From positions 57,463,783 to 57,527,782 of the forward strand of contig NC_083577.1 of the NCBI RefSeq assembly GCF_027579695.1: 64,000 bases of DNA, written 5' to 3'. The DNA comes from Neoarius graeffei. Taxonomy: Eukaryota > Chordata > Actinopteri > Siluriformes > Ariidae. The notes beneath the pieces were generated by a model, which was not told where the DNA came from, did not search any database, and saw only the letters and a program-made list of their open reading frames with translations. Within the stretch, counting starts at the first letter, position 1. Each line of letters starts with the position of its first letter. Shown here piece after piece: positions 31,760-42,839 of this stretch. Both the position numbers and the translations under genes were made by a program.

Positions 31760-32688
31760 CAGGCTTGTAGTACTCGAGTCCAGGATTCAGACTCAAGTCT
31801 GACTCGTGCCCTAATTTTAAGGACTCGTGACTCGACTTAGACTTGAGCACTGATGACTCGGACTTGGACTCAGACTTGTGCATTAACTGCATTCAGACTC
31901 GTAAACTGGAGACTCGGACTTTTTCTTTATTTTTTGTAACATGCTATAATAATTTGGCATATTTATATCTACATTAATTTTGTACTAATTTTGTGCAAGA
32001 GTGTCACACCTGTGTGCCTTGGTGCGTGCATCAGATAGACTCTTGGGCACACTCTGGACAGTGCGCGCGCCAAGCGGACTCACACACGTGCCATAAACAA
32101 CTCGCACCTGCACAGGATTAAGGGGCAATCAGCGCACCTACATAAAAACTGTGAAAACACAGTTACTTTGCGAAGTATTGAGTTGCATTGCTGACACATT
32201 ACTGAGTCTTATTTCCTTGTTTGGTTTCCTGATCCCTGATTTGCTGTAGCTCATCTTTGATTCTGTCAAGTCTATGATAGCCTGTTTGTGCCTCGCTCGA
32301 CCTATTGCCTAATTCACCATTTTATGATTTTGCCTGCTGTTCACGATTGTTTACCTGTCTTCACTTGTATTAATAAACACACCTTCTGCACTTACATCCG
32401 TCTCCCAACCATCTCTGACAGAATACTTCACACTCCCTGACAATGAGAATGCACATTCACCTGTTCATACATTATGTTCAGGAACAGACTAATGTTAATG
32501 TTGCTGAAACAGCCACCGTCAAATGGTGCAGTTTCAGTCTTGTTCTCGGACTCGACTCGGATCAATAGTGGACTTGACTCAGACTCGACTCAAAATTTTT
32601 TTCATGACTTGGACTTGACTCAAACTTGAACACTGGGGACTCGAGACTGGACTCAGACTTGCGGTTTAGTGACTCGACTACAACACTG
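31760..32688. mobile_element. Non-autonomous hAT element, 929 bp
   Basis: A perfect 8 bp duplication, GTGATAAA, lies at 31752-31759 and 32689-32696, the size typical of hAT. The ends begin CAGGCTTGTAGTACTCGAG and, reversed, CAGTGTTGTAGTCGAGTCAC. The outer 150-170 bp on each side are rich in short GACTCGAGTC-like repeats, which are the subterminal motifs. No transposase gene is seen. Confidence 0.9.
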
Positions 32689-32696
32689 GTGATAAA

Positions 32697-33047
32697 TATG
32701 TTTGAGCTCTTAGTGGAAAACAAAGTCATCAGACTGCCTTGATTGCTTTTATTACGCTCTGATCAGTTTACTGACACTGCTAATGAACCACATGCTTTTT
32801 TCTAGTCATATAAAACTGGGACTATATGCTTGGGCCAGCCTACTGGAAGGAAGACTGTGAGAGGGATCATTATTCTGAAACTCTTATGATAGTGTACCGT
32901 ACTACCAAAACAATACTGTATGTGGCCCCAACTTTCTGACTGGCACATGACTCAGAACCTTTGGCTAGCGCTGCATTAAATGTGTCATTTAAAAATGTAA
33001 TGGCATGGGAGGGAATAAGGATATTTCTCAGGGTGAGAAACATTACA

Positions 33048-33052
<5 letters not shown>
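32697..33052. other. Spacer
   Basis: Nothing recognised. Confidence 0.4.
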
Positions 33053-33119
<67 letters not shown>

Positions 33120-33129
33120 TTTTGCAAGA

Positions 33130-33180
<51 letters not shown>
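33053..33180. repeat. Two (TA)n tracts
   Basis: TA tracts at 33053-33118 and 33132-33180, separated by CTTTTGCAAGACAC. That phrase resembles the inner part of the Tc1 terminus at 34862. Confidence 0.93.
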
Positions 33181-33182
<2 letters not shown>

Positions 33183-33185
<3 letters not shown>

Positions 33186-34787
33186 TGGTGCTTGAAAGTT
33201 TGTGAACCCTTTAGAATTTTCTATATTTCTGCATAAATATGACCTAAAACATCATCAGATTTTCACACAAGGCCTAAAAGTAGATACAGAGAACCCAGTT
33301 AAACAAATGAGACAAAAATATTATACTTGGTCATTTATTTATTGAGGAAAATGATCCAATATTACATATCTGTGAGTGGCAAAAGTATGTGAACCTTTGC
33401 TTTCAGTATCTGGTGTGACCCCCTTGTACAGCAATAATTGCAACTACACATTTCTGGTAACTGTTGATCAGTCCTGCACACCAGCTTGGAGGAATTTTAG
33501 CCCATTCCTCCGTACAGAACAGCTTCAACTCTGGGATGTTGGTGGGTTTTCTCACATGAACTGCTCACTTCAGGTCCTTCCACAACATTTCCATTGGATT
33601 AAGGTCAGGACTTTGACTTGGCAATTCCAAAACATTACCTTTATTCTTCTTTAACCATTTTTGGTAGAATGACTTGTGTGCTTAGGGTCATTGTCTTGCT
33701 GCATGACCCACCTTTTCTTAAGATTCAGTTCATGGACAGATGTCCTGACATTTTCCTTTAGAATTTGCTGGTATAATTCAGAATTCATTGTTCCATCAAT
33801 GATGGCAAGCCGCCCTGGCCCAGATGTAGCAAAACAGGCCCAAACCATGATACTACCACCACCATGTTTCACAGATGGGATAAGGTTCTTATGCTGGAAT
33901 GCAGTGTTTTCCTTTCTCCAAACATAACACTCCCCATTTAAAACAAAAAGTTCTAGTTTGGTCTCATCCATCCACAAAACATTTTTCCAATAGCCTTCTG
34001 GCTTGTCCGTGTGATCTTTAGCAAACCAGATGAGCAGCAATTTTCTTTTTGGAGAGCACTGGATTTCTCCTTGCAACCCTGCCATGCACACCATTGTTGT
34101 TCAGTGTCCTCCTGATGGTGGACTCATGAACATTAACATTAGCCAATGTGAGAGAGGCCTTCAGTTGCTTAGAAGTTACCGTGCGGTCCTTTGTGACCTT
34201 GCCAACTATTACACGCCTTGCTCTTGGAGTGATCTTTGTTGGTCAACCACTCCTGGGGAGGGTAACAATGGTCTTGAATTTCCTCCATTTGTACACAATC
34301 TGTCTGATTGTGGATTGGTGGAGTCCAAACTCTTTAGAGATGGTTTTGTAACCTTTTCCAGCCTGATGAGCATCAACAATGCTTTTTCTGAGGTCCTCAG
34401 AAATCTCTTTTGTTCGTGCCATGATACACTTCCCCAAACATGTGTTGTGAAGATCAGACTTTGATAGATCTCTGTTCTTTAAATAAAACAAGGATGCCCA
34501 CTCACACCTGATTGTCATCCCATTGATTGAAAACACCTGACTCGAATTTCACCTTCAAATTAACTGCTAATCCTAGAGGTTCACATACTTTTGCCACTCA
34601 CAGATATGCAATATTGGATCATTTTTCTCAATACATAAATGACCAAGTAAAATATTTTTATCTCATTTGTTTAACTGGATTCTCTTTATCTACTTTTAGG
34701 ACTTGTGTGAAAATCTGATGATGTTTTAGGTCATATTTATGCAGAAATATAGAAAATTCTAAAGGGTTCACAAACTTTCAAGTGCCA

Positions 34788-34790
<3 letters not shown>
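33183..34790 (-). mobile_element. Tc1-like transposon, CAGTGGTGCTTG family, copy 1
   Basis: Ends CAGTGGTGCTTGAAAGTTTG and the inverse CTTTCAAGTGCCACTG, with inverted repeats of about 200 bp that include inner AGTGGCAAAAGTATGTGAAC units. Length 1608 bp, inserted in (TA)n. The same family recurs at 49331 and 60159. Confidence 0.92.
33403..34422 (-). pseudogene. Tc1-family transposase, nearly complete but frameshifted
   Basis: The start MARTKEISEDLRKSIVDAHQ opens the paired-like helix-turn-helix (QSTIRQIVYKWRKFKTIV). The frame breaks near 34240 and again near 34090-34100. It then reads WMDETKLELF (first Asp), [13 protein letters not shown] and [14 protein letters not shown] (second Asp). Another break comes near 33650, before [14 protein letters not shown] sequence (Glu) and the terminal RY stop. 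About 340 codons would be expected. It is inactive. Confidence 0.85.

Positions 34791-34853
<63 letters not shown>
34791..34853. repeat. (TA)n microsatellite
   Basis: About 31 TA units between two Tc1 elements. Confidence 0.95.
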
Positions 34854-34860
<7 letters not shown>

Positions 34861-34924
34861 ACAGTGTCTTGCAAAAGTATTCATCCCCCTTGGTGTTTGT
34901 CCTGTTGCATTACAAGCTAGAATT

Positions 34925-35078
34925 TTTGGGGGGCTTTTTGCACCTTTATTGGATAGGACAGTGTAGAGACAGGAAATGAGCAGGAGAGAGACACGGGAAG
35001 GGATTGGGAAATGACCTCGGGACGGAATCAAACCTGGGTCCCTGGATTTATGGTATGGCACCTGAGCCACGACATCCC
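34925..35078 (-). mobile_element. tRNA-derived SINE (third family) inside a Tc1 element
   Basis: On the minus strand it reads TCGTGGCTCAGGTG (box A), CAGGTTTGATTCC (box B) and a tail with CTGTCCTATCCAATAAAGG. The perfect 13 bp duplication ACAAGCTAGAATT lies at 34912-34924 and 35079-35091. The same SINE occurs at 41526. Confidence 0.92.
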
Positions 35079-35244
35079 ACAAGCTAGAATTAAAATGGAC
35101 TTGGGGAAGTTAGCACCATTTGATTTACACAACATGTCTACAACCTTAAAGGTGAAAATTGTTGTTTTATTGTGACACAAACAATAATTAAGATGAAAAA
35201 ACAGAAATCTCGAGTGTGCATAGGTATCCCCCCTCCCCCCAAAG

Positions 35245-36228
35245 TCAATACTTTCTAGAGCCACCTTTTGCTGCAATTACAGCTGAAAGTCTCTTGCGGT
35301 ATGTCTCTATTAGCTTAGCACATCGAACCACTGGGATTTTTGCCCATTCCTCAAGGCAAAACTGCTCCAACTCCTTCAAGTTAGATTGGTTGCGTTGGTG
35401 TACAGCAATCTTCAATTTATGCCACAAATTCTCAATTGGATTGAGGTCTGGGCTTTGATGAGGCCATTCCAAGACATTTAAATGTTTCTCTTTAAACCAC
35501 TCCAGTGTAGCTTTAGCAGTATGTTTAGGGTCATTGTCCTGCTGGAACATGAACCTTCATCCCAGTCTCAAACGTCTGGCTGACTCAAACAGGTTTTCTT
35601 CCAGAACTGCCCTGTATTTAGTGCCATCCATCTTTCCTTCAGTCCTGACCAGTTTTCCTGTCCCTGCAGATGAAAAATATCCCCACAGCATGATGCTGCC
35701 ACCACCATGCTTCACTGTACGAATGGTGTTCTCAGGGTGTTGGGTTTGCGCCACACATGGCATTTCCCATGATGGCCAAAAAGATCAATTATAGTCTCAT
35801 TTGACCAGAGAATCTTCTTCCATGTGTTTTGGGGAGTCTGCCACATGCTGTTGGGCAAACTCCAAACATGTTTTCTTAAGCAATTACTTTTTTCTGGCTG
35901 TTCTTCCATAAAACCTCGTTCTGTGGAGTGTACGACTTAAAGTGGTCCTATGGACAGATACTCCCATCTCCGCTGTGGATCTTTGCAGCTCTTTCAGTGT
36001 TATCTTTGGTGGCTTTGTTGCATCTCCTTGCCTGGTCTGTGAGTTTTGGTGGGCAGCCTTCTCTTGTCAGGTTTGTAGTGGTACTGTATTCTTTCCATTT
36101 TGCTATAATGGATTTAATGGTGCTCCCTGGGATATTCAAAGTTTGGGATATTTTTTATAACCCAACCCTGACCTATACTTCTCCACAATGTTGTCTCTGA
36201 CCTGTTTGGAGTGCTCCTTGGTTTTCAT
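35245..36228 (-). pseudogene. Tc1-family transposase, frameshifted
   Basis: It begins MKTKEHSKQVRDNIVEKYRS, breaks near 36140, and continues NIPGSTIKSIIAKWKEYSTT. Next is [17 protein letters not shown], where the first catalytic Asp of WSDET is Asn. Then come [16 protein letters not shown] and [18 protein letters not shown] (second Asp). [10 protein letters not shown] holds the Glu, and the stop follows GGSRKY. Frameshifts near 36140, 35900, 35730 and 35550 plus the D-to-N change make it dead. Confidence 0.85.
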
Positions 36229-36599
36229 GTTGTGTTAGTAGTGTTGCAGAGTCAGGGTCCTTCCAGAACAGGTTGATTTATACAGACATCATGTGACAGA
36301 TCATGTGACACTTTGATTACACACAGGTGGATCATAATCAACTAATTATGTGACTTATGAAGTGAATTGGTTGGACCAGCTCTTATTTAAGGGTTTCATA
36401 CAAAAGGGGGTGAATACCTATGCACACTCCAAATTTCTGTTTTTTCATCTTAATTATTATTTGTGTCACAATGTTGTGTAAATCAAATGATGCTAACCCT
36501 CCAAAACTCCATTTTAATTCCATCTTGTAATGCAACAAAATGGGACAAACACCAAGGGGGATGAATACTTTTGCAAAACATTGTATTTGCTTACTCATA

Positions 36600-37010
36600 A
36601 ATATATTCACCACTTGAAGATAAACTCCATGTCTTCGTGCCACCGTGTATTAATGTTCTTTATATTGTATAGGCACATCCACACAGACACTTAAAAAAAG
36701 AAGCACAAGTTAATCAAAAGAATTTTAATTTTGAACCAGTTTGCCATATAGACAACGTGCGTCAAGTCAGTGGGAAAACACCGGGAGTGACATCACTGGA
36801 GTAAAATATCAGGAAATATGTCACTCAGATCCACGATGTATTTCATATGAAAAATGTGAGTTTTTCAACATGAGAAGATAAACTTCATATCTTCAAGCCA
36901 ACGTGTGATGTTCTTTTTATTATATGGACACATTTACAACCAAAAATTGCCCAACTTTACCAAAACAATTCATTGATTTCCTCACGAGTGACATATAGAG
37001 ATTTATGTCA
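36600..37010 (-). mobile_element. Foldback DNA element, copy B (uninterrupted)
   Basis: Reverse-orientation counterpart of the split copy at 11446-12870. Each end has an AAGATAAACT unit and a TTCTTTTTATTATATGGACA-like unit. It shows the empty target of the MITE at 11632. Confidence 0.75.
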
Positions 37011-37672
37011 TGGTTTTGGTTTTCCATGTCCCGGATGTAGCACGCATACATACATACAAGTTAAACCTATATGTGAGCATTACATGTAAATACAGTACAT
37101 AATAAATGCATAATAAATACATGGGTGATTCAGACATATCCCACTTCAAATGACTCGATTGCTGAAGACTGGTCTAAACTGGTTCTTTCCATTCTAACAG
37201 GAAGTAGGCAGTGTACGGCTGGTTTTGGATGCAGCTTTCTTCTCTGATTTGGAGCACAGGCAGGAAGTGCCAGTGTGGTGCAGGTGATCCCTGCTGCAGA
37301 GCTGAATAGGTCGTTTGTTGGTCAAGTCTCTGTGCTGGCTCATACTCACTCCCCACTCTAATGCAAGCCTACAGAACTAATGAGTGTTAACAAGTAGAGT
37401 GTTGTTTTTCCTTCACACTTAGCAGGTTGATGAGCGCTGAGGATGAGGGAGAAGGACTTTTTTTTAGTATGGCAGCACTGACCCATATTCCAGGATGGCT
37501 GCCCTGAGGGAATCATTGAGTTGTGTTTTTTCTTATGTTTTTCCCCCTCTACAGTCCAAACCAACCCATAGAAAGCAATGCTTGGAAGTTATCCCTCCCA
37601 GCATCACAGTCACAGTGGCATACCCACTTCAAATAGTTTTGTTCAAGTGCACAATGCACACACATGTAAATA
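37011..37672. other. Spacer
   Basis: No gene recognised. The DNA is non-repetitive in appearance. Confidence 0.4.

Positions 37673-37708
<36 letters not shown>
37673..37708. repeat. (GT)n microsatellite
   Basis: About 17 GT units directly left of the THAP element terminus. Confidence 0.95.
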
Positions 37709-37710
<2 letters not shown>

Positions 37711-37859
37711 ATAGTTTTCACATGACGTCACAGAGTCGGGGATTCCCTAGTGGCGGCCATCTTGCGGGTCAAGCTTACCGTACGGGTCACTGAGCACACA
37801 TTGTAACGAGCGAGTACAAAGTCTTCAAAAGAACCCAAGCAGGCTATTTAAAGCTAGCA

Positions 37860-38073
37860 ATGGTGCACACCTGTTGTATTCACGGCTGTCGTAATAGGTC
37901 AAATGATGAAGTCAAGTGGAGCTTTTATGGAATTCCCACTGTACGGGAGCACGAAGGCGAGCAAACAAAGAAACTCAGCATACAAAGGAGAAATCTATGG
38001 CTTGCGAGAATCAACCGCAAGGATTATCAGCCTTCCAAACACAGCAAAGTCTGCTCCGATCATTTTATAAGTG
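37860..38073 (+). CDS. THAP zinc-finger exon of a transposon gene
   Basis: ATG 37860 opens MVHTCCIHGCRNRSNDEVKW, followed by SFYGIP, the conserved Trp-Leu pair in RRNLWLARI and KVCSDHFISG. Together these form the C2CH zinc module (Cys pair near residues 6 and 10, then Cys-x2-His) of the THAP DNA-binding domain. The exon stops at the donor TAAGTG|GTAAGT. THAP domains are found at the N terminus of P-element-like and some Kolobok transposases. No downstream exon is recognised before the inner elements begin. The exon itself has no stop or frameshift. It is an orphan piece of a transposon gene rather than a host THAP gene. Confidence 0.75.
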
Positions 38074-38570
38074 GTAAGTTGTTTAAATAAACAATCAATT
38101 GCAAATCCGTTACAGTCCATGAAACATAGGCAGGGCTGCCAACTTTTCGAAATTCCTTGGAGTGAGATTTTTTTTTGGGGGGGAGGGTCGACGGCAAAAT
38201 TTTTCTGCACACCATGCAGTAAGTGGGAATTTTGTATTCAGTTTGATATTCACTTGTCCCCCTGCATTCTGGTGTTTTGTTTGTGGGTCGTCCAGCTGGA
38301 GATGGACAATGGGAGAGGGGGGTTTGAGATTTTGGATTTAGTAGATGTTCCTGCATTCTGGTGGATTTTTGGAGTGGCCTGCTGTGCCATACCTACATTC
38401 TTACACACCCTGACTTGCCAGGCCTTCAGTTTGTGGCCAACAAAAGCACCAAGTTTTGGCTTAAAAGCCCCCACACTAGAAAACTACAGATGACTGCCAA
38501 TGTTCCTGTAGCCCTATTGAGGTATTTCACTCACGTGACCAAGTCATGTGACGCTGCCATTTTGGACGGC

Positions 38571-38777
38571 ATGGCTCGAATCAGTTTGAATGCGAGGAAG
38601 GCGACAAACGAAAAACATAAAAGAAAAAGGAGCGAGATGCAGAAAACACCTTCACTATCCAGCGACGTAGGGCATTTACAGGGCAAGCAGAGGGAGAGGT
38701 ATTTGCAAAAATTGAGGTTAGCAGGCTTAGAGAACGACGTTTACCTGCTTCCACCAGGATTGTTCACTGACAGCTAA
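38571..38777 (+). pseudogene. N-terminal fragment of the SWIM/YqaJ-associated transposon protein
   Basis: The frame of 68 codons starts MARISLNARKATNEKHKRKR and contains QRERYLQKLRLAGLENDVYL before a TAA. The RYLQKL(x)nD(V)Y pattern parallels RYAAKLALIGGIDPY in the minus-strand exon at 42521-42839 and RYMSKINDLQICDPY at 39952. The downstream PDI(V)NYLV segment is missing, so it is truncated. The family assignment is from memory of teleost multicopy proteins. Confidence 0.45.
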
Positions 38778-38925
38778 GATTTGTTCACATTTTCATTTAC
38801 TTTCGGTCCTCAGGATAAACAAAATGTTATTAAATGTCATTGAAATAACTTCTTAGTCTGTTGAGACATGGCCCGTTATAAGTTTTTCCTTTACTGTATT
38901 TACTAGTTTACTGAGCACGCTCCGG

Positions 38926-39240
38926 GGCGGGCTGGCTGGCGCTAGCTAGCTAGCGCTCCGGGGCGGGCTGGCTGGCGCTAGCTAGCGCTCCGGGGCTGGC
39001 TGGCTGGCTAGCTAGCGCTCCGGGGCCGGCTGGCTAGCTAGCGCTCCGGGGCCGGCTGGCTAGCGCTCCGGAGCTGGCTGGCTAGCGCTCCGGGGCTGGC
39101 CGGCTGGCTAGCGCGCACTCCGGGGCCGGCTGGCTAGCGCGCGCTCCGGGGCCGGCTGGCTAGCTAGCGCTCCGGGGCCGGCTGGCTAGCTAGCGCTCCG
39201 GGGCCGGCTGGCTAGCTAGCGCTCCGGGGCCTGCTGGCTC
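38926..39240. repeat. GC-rich minisatellite, about 26 bp unit
   Basis: Around twelve units of GCTCCGGGGCCGGCTGGCTA with variable GCTAGC extensions, inside the element at 38514-39432. Confidence 0.92.
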
Positions 39241-39520
39241 AGTAAACTAGTAAATCCAGTAAAGGAAAAACTTGAGACTGAAAGGTTTTAACAGTCATCC
39301 AAATGACTGAACATAAACATTGCTACAGTAACATACCAGCTACTGTTGTTGACATTAGCTAGCTTGCCGTCTAAAATGGCGGACACCGGGGCATCACGTG
39401 ACCCTGTGACGTCAGGTGAAATACCTCAATAGAGCTCTTGCAGTCACGTGACCGGAAAGTACACAACCGCCATCATGTTGGTCAAAAACACAGCTGAATA
39501 CTGCTGCACTCGTGTGCAGA

Positions 39521-40205
39521 ATGGATCAATTTCAACCGACGGACTACACGGCTCATTTTTCTAATGAACAGATAACTAGATCTCATCTCATTATCTCTAG
39601 CCGCTTTATCCTTCTACAGGGTCACAGGCAAGCCGGAGCCTATCCCAGCTGACTACGGGCGAAAGGCGGTGTACACCCTGGACAAGTTGCCAGGTCATCA
39701 CAGGGCTGACACATAGACACAGACAACCATTCACACTCACACCTACGGTCAATTTTAGAGTCACCAGTTAACCTAACCTGCATGTCTTTGGACTGTGGGG
39801 GAAACCGGAGCACCCGGAGGAAACCCACGCGGACAACATGCAAACTCCACACAGAAAGGCCCTCGCCGGCCCCGGGGCTCGAACCCAGGACCTTCTTGCT
39901 GTGAGGCGACAGCGCTAACCACTACACCACCGTGCCGCCCCAGATAACTAGATATATGTCTAAAATAAACGATCTACAGATTTGTGACCCTTATGGCTTT
40001 CCGGACGGAGTTTTCACGACCGGATTTTGAACTGCCAGCGGAATACCGGACGTGTATGATTACCTCATCAACTTTCTCTCGCTGTTCAGTGGTGAAGAAC
40101 TGCGTGCTTATAAATCTCTGCACAGTTATCTTTACAGAAATTCAGGATTTGTCAGCGACTCAGATGTGGCATCTTGTAAGCAAGAAAATGATCCTCACTG
40201 GATGG
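39521..40205 (+). pseudogene. First exon of the SWIM/YqaJ-associated transposon protein, split by a SINE
   Basis: ATG 39521 opens MDQFQPTDYTAHFSNEQITR, is cut by the SINE at 39582-39940, and resumes in the same frame with YMSKINDLQICDPYGFPDG. A compensating pair of frameshifts near 40018 and 40050 surrounds DFELPAEY. After these, PDVYDYLINF and LFSGEELRAYKSLHSYLY match the N-terminal domain also seen on the minus strand at 42521. The exon ends at a donor (GATGG|GTAAGT). In related full-length teleost proteins I recall a SWIM zinc finger and a YqaJ-type nuclease further on; neither is present here. Confidence 0.6.
39582..39940 (-). mobile_element. Mermaid-like SINE inside a transposon exon
   Basis: Perfect 13 bp duplication CAGATAACTAGAT at 39569-39581 and 39941-39953. 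Full-length, with a small deletion near GCGGACAACATG. Confidence 0.94.
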
Positions 40206-40832
40206 GTAAGTCACTTAAGTATTGAGTATAGCACTGACCAGCCGATTATAGAATAGAATAAGGTAATTCCAAATCGTCCGTGTTGTTTACATGGATCTGG
40301 CGTTGGAGAGGTAGAGGCTTGGCAGTGGAGGTTTGAGTAGCTGTTTTCTGAGCTTAGTCAACAGGCCGGCTCTGCCTGTAGCCTCGCTTTTGCTTCCGCT
40401 CCCGGCGCCGCCTCCTTCGCTTTGCTTCCGATAACAATCCACGGAGACCCCGCTGGTCTCGCAATCTGGTCTCGTCCGGAATGTTTTTTTTTTTTTTTTT
40501 CTCTCGTCCGGAATGTTGTGCATGCGATGGAAATCGCTACAAACCGTCATTTTCTGCTGGAAACCAATGTCCAGTAAGTCCATACGGTTGTAGTGGATAT
40601 TGAAGTCCGGTACAGATGAACAACACGCAAAAAATACACACAAAAAACATAAAAACCGTGCACAGGTAGGGAGAGCTTGTAGCCGCAGCCGTTGTAGTAG
40701 AATTGTATATAGTAGGGTTTTCCAGAAGAAAAGGTAGAAGTAAAAGTAGAAGGCGGAATATGGCGTTTGACCTACAAGATGGCGTCTGTCACAATCTGGA
40801 TCGGCTGTGACGTCACATGCAAGATCTCTATA

Positions 40833-41511
40833 GACCTGTGTTTCAGATTTAAAGGCAAGTTCATGTTTGAAAATATTTCATTAGCTAAGCCTGTCTGAAT
40901 TGAAACTAAATGTTAAGTTTTTAATAACTGTTGCAAAAATAAAACATTGTCCCTCACTAACTATTCATTATGCATTTAAGGGCTTTCCCCACCACTGGGT
41001 TCAGCAGAAGATTGACATGGGGAAAAATATCAACAGCAAAAGAACAAATAAAATGTTTAAACAGTAAGCAAAATGTGCATGTGCTACAAGAAACATTAAA
41101 ATGATTAAGTTTGAACAGTATTGAAACACAAAAAGCTGAACCTTGGCCAAAGGTGGGACTATGCACACAAAGTTGGGCTTAAAAATTTTGGTCATACTTA
41201 AATAAGCTATATTAATATATTTCTTATTAATTTATTTCTTATCTATGTTTCTTATTAGTAATAGAGCATTCGTCAGGGCCTGTTATCTGACAAATATTCT
41301 CTACCTGTCTTGCCCTCTTTGAAACCCTGTCTCCTCAGTATATTGTTCTCTGTCTTTTTTTTAATTATTCACAAGTTCAAGTTCTTTGATATTACAGGTG
41401 ACCATGCTTTATTTACTTTAACTGAGCAATTACATACATCATAAATAATTAAAAATAAATACCCTGTAAATAAACAATAGGTATGGTGGCTAATGGCTCT
41501 TCTTGCATTTG
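40833..41511. other. AT-rich spacer
   Basis: No gene recognised. Confidence 0.4.
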
Positions 41512-41525
41512 TAATATTATCTCTT

Positions 41526-41686
41526 TTTGGGGGGGCTTTTATTGGATAGGACAGTGTAGAGACAGGAAATGAGTGGAAGAGAGAGACAGGGAGGGATCAG
41601 GAAATGACCTCAGGCCGGAATCAAACCCAGATCCCTGGATTTATGGTATGGTGCCTTATCCACCTGAGCCACGATGCCCCTGTTGC
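41526..41686 (-). mobile_element. tRNA-derived SINE (third family)
   Basis: Same family as 34925. Minus strand: GGGGCATCGTGGCTCAGGTG head, box B GGGTTTGATTCC, then GTCCTATCCAATAAAAGCC. The duplication TAATATTATCTCTT / TAATGTTATCTCTT lies at 41512-41525 and 41687-41700, with one mismatch. Confidence 0.9.
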
Positions 41687-41700
41687 TAATGTTATCTCTT

Positions 41701-42520
41701 ACTTGCTTTATTTTACAACGTTTCCAGTATGGTTTCAAATAAAGTCATAAAGTATGATAACATACAGTAAACAAACTAAAAATGCGCCTTAATAAACATG
41801 TGCTAAGGAGGTGCTCTCCCGTGCTGCTTGTTGGGGAAGATAGAGGCTGTGGCATGGCAGTAGGCCTATAATGATTTAGCATGCCTAGTACACAGCTCTC
41901 GATATGGCATTAAATATTCTCGCAACACTTATAGGCTAAAACGATTAAGAAACTTTATAAGTTCATAATTACGCCAGTAACGCCACACATTGGCGTGCAT
42001 ATGTACAAACCTGTCTGAGACACCCGTCTTCAACTCGGATACCTTCTTCTCTCTCCTCTTCCTCTAAATTGATGGTAGGCAATTATCCAACTTCCGGCGA
42101 GTGCAGCATCATTAGATGCGCCACGTACCATAGGGGAGTGTGTACAGAAGGGAACACCTCTCTGCCTGTTTAGCCGTGCGTAAGGCATAATTGATCAATC
42201 GCAAGTGGTTGGCGCGACGCAATGGGTAGCCTAGATTAGATAGATAAACTAGATTTTTTTTTCTAGCATGAGAAATCGGAGGTATGGCGTGTGAGCGTGT
42301 GAAGACAATCAAATGCGTGTGTCTCATGCTCATTGCGTGAGAGTTGGCAGCCCAGCATAGAAAGTATAAGGATGAGGAAAAAAACAGTGAATCGGAAAGC
42401 TGCGCACATTTGCGCAGCTTTCCAATTTAAATCAATTCCGATTTAAATCAACTCGATATTATACACACACATATATTTATATCCAGTGTTGAGAGCTCTA
42501 AAATTCCAATGTTTACATAC
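41701..42520. other. Non-coding, probably interior of the composite element
   Basis: It includes a short hairpin at 42391-42424 (GGAAAGCTGCGCACATTTGC and its partner). No gene is seen. Confidence 0.35.
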
Positions 42521-42839
42521 CTTGGCTGTAATTAGGACACGACTGTCACTTGTTTTTATATGGTGGACTTCACGGACCCAGCCACAGACAAAATAATTGT
42601 ATGACTCCAGCGACTTGTATGCTTTGAGGTCGTCAAGTGTGTAGGCACTTTTACTATTCACGAAATAGTTCACAATATCAGGGTACGATATGGTTGGCAG
42701 TCCTGCATAGTCACTTGAAAATGCAATCCACTTCGTAGGGGTCAATTCCCCCAATCAAGGCCAGTTTGGCTGCATACCGTTGTCGTGAGATGTCGTCCAA
42801 TGTATCTATATACTTCCGTTTGCTTGATTTTGCCGACAT
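42521..42839 (-). pseudogene. First exon of the SWIM/YqaJ-associated transposon protein, frameshifted
   Basis: ATG at 42839 opens MSAKSSKRKYIDTLDDISRQ, followed by RYAAKLALIGGIDPY. A frameshift near 42745 leads into DYAGLPTISYPDIVNYFV and LKAYKSLESYNYFVCGWV, the most recognisable part of this N-terminal domain. The exon ends at AGCCAAG|GTATGT. A terminus shared with the THAP element lies 150 bp upstream. Later domains are not found. Confidence 0.62.

Larger units (their letters stand above)
34862..36583 (-). mobile_element. Tc1-like transposon, CAGTGTCTTGC family
   Basis: TA at 34860-34861 and 36584-36585. Ends CAGTGTCTTGCAAAAGTATT and the inverse AATACTTTTGCAAAACATTG. Long inverted repeats include GGTGTTTGTCC and TGTGACACAAA blocks. 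It carries a SINE near its left end. Confidence 0.92.
38514..39432 (+). mobile_element. Inverted-repeat element with CTATTGAGG termini
   Basis: Ends CTATTGAGGTATTTCACTCA and the inverse GGTGAAATACCTCAATAG. Inner matches are CACGTGACC and GCCATTTTGGACGGC against GCCGTCTAAAATGGC. It contains an N-terminal exon-like frame and a GC-rich minisatellite. Confidence 0.8.
39430..40832 (+). mobile_element. Inverted-repeat element abutting the previous one
   Basis: The left end ATAGAGCTCTTGCAGTCACG and the reversed right end ATAGAGATCTTGCATGTGAC agree, and both continue to a GCCATC(A)TGTTGG / GCCATCTTGTAGG motif. It carries a broken first exon with a SINE in it and an antisense-looking GC-rich region with a T16 run. 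Confidence 0.7.

Noticed and set aside
33005..33236. Open frames of repeated Tyr-Ile or Val-Cys
   Set aside because: They are translations of (TA)n and (GT)n microsatellites.
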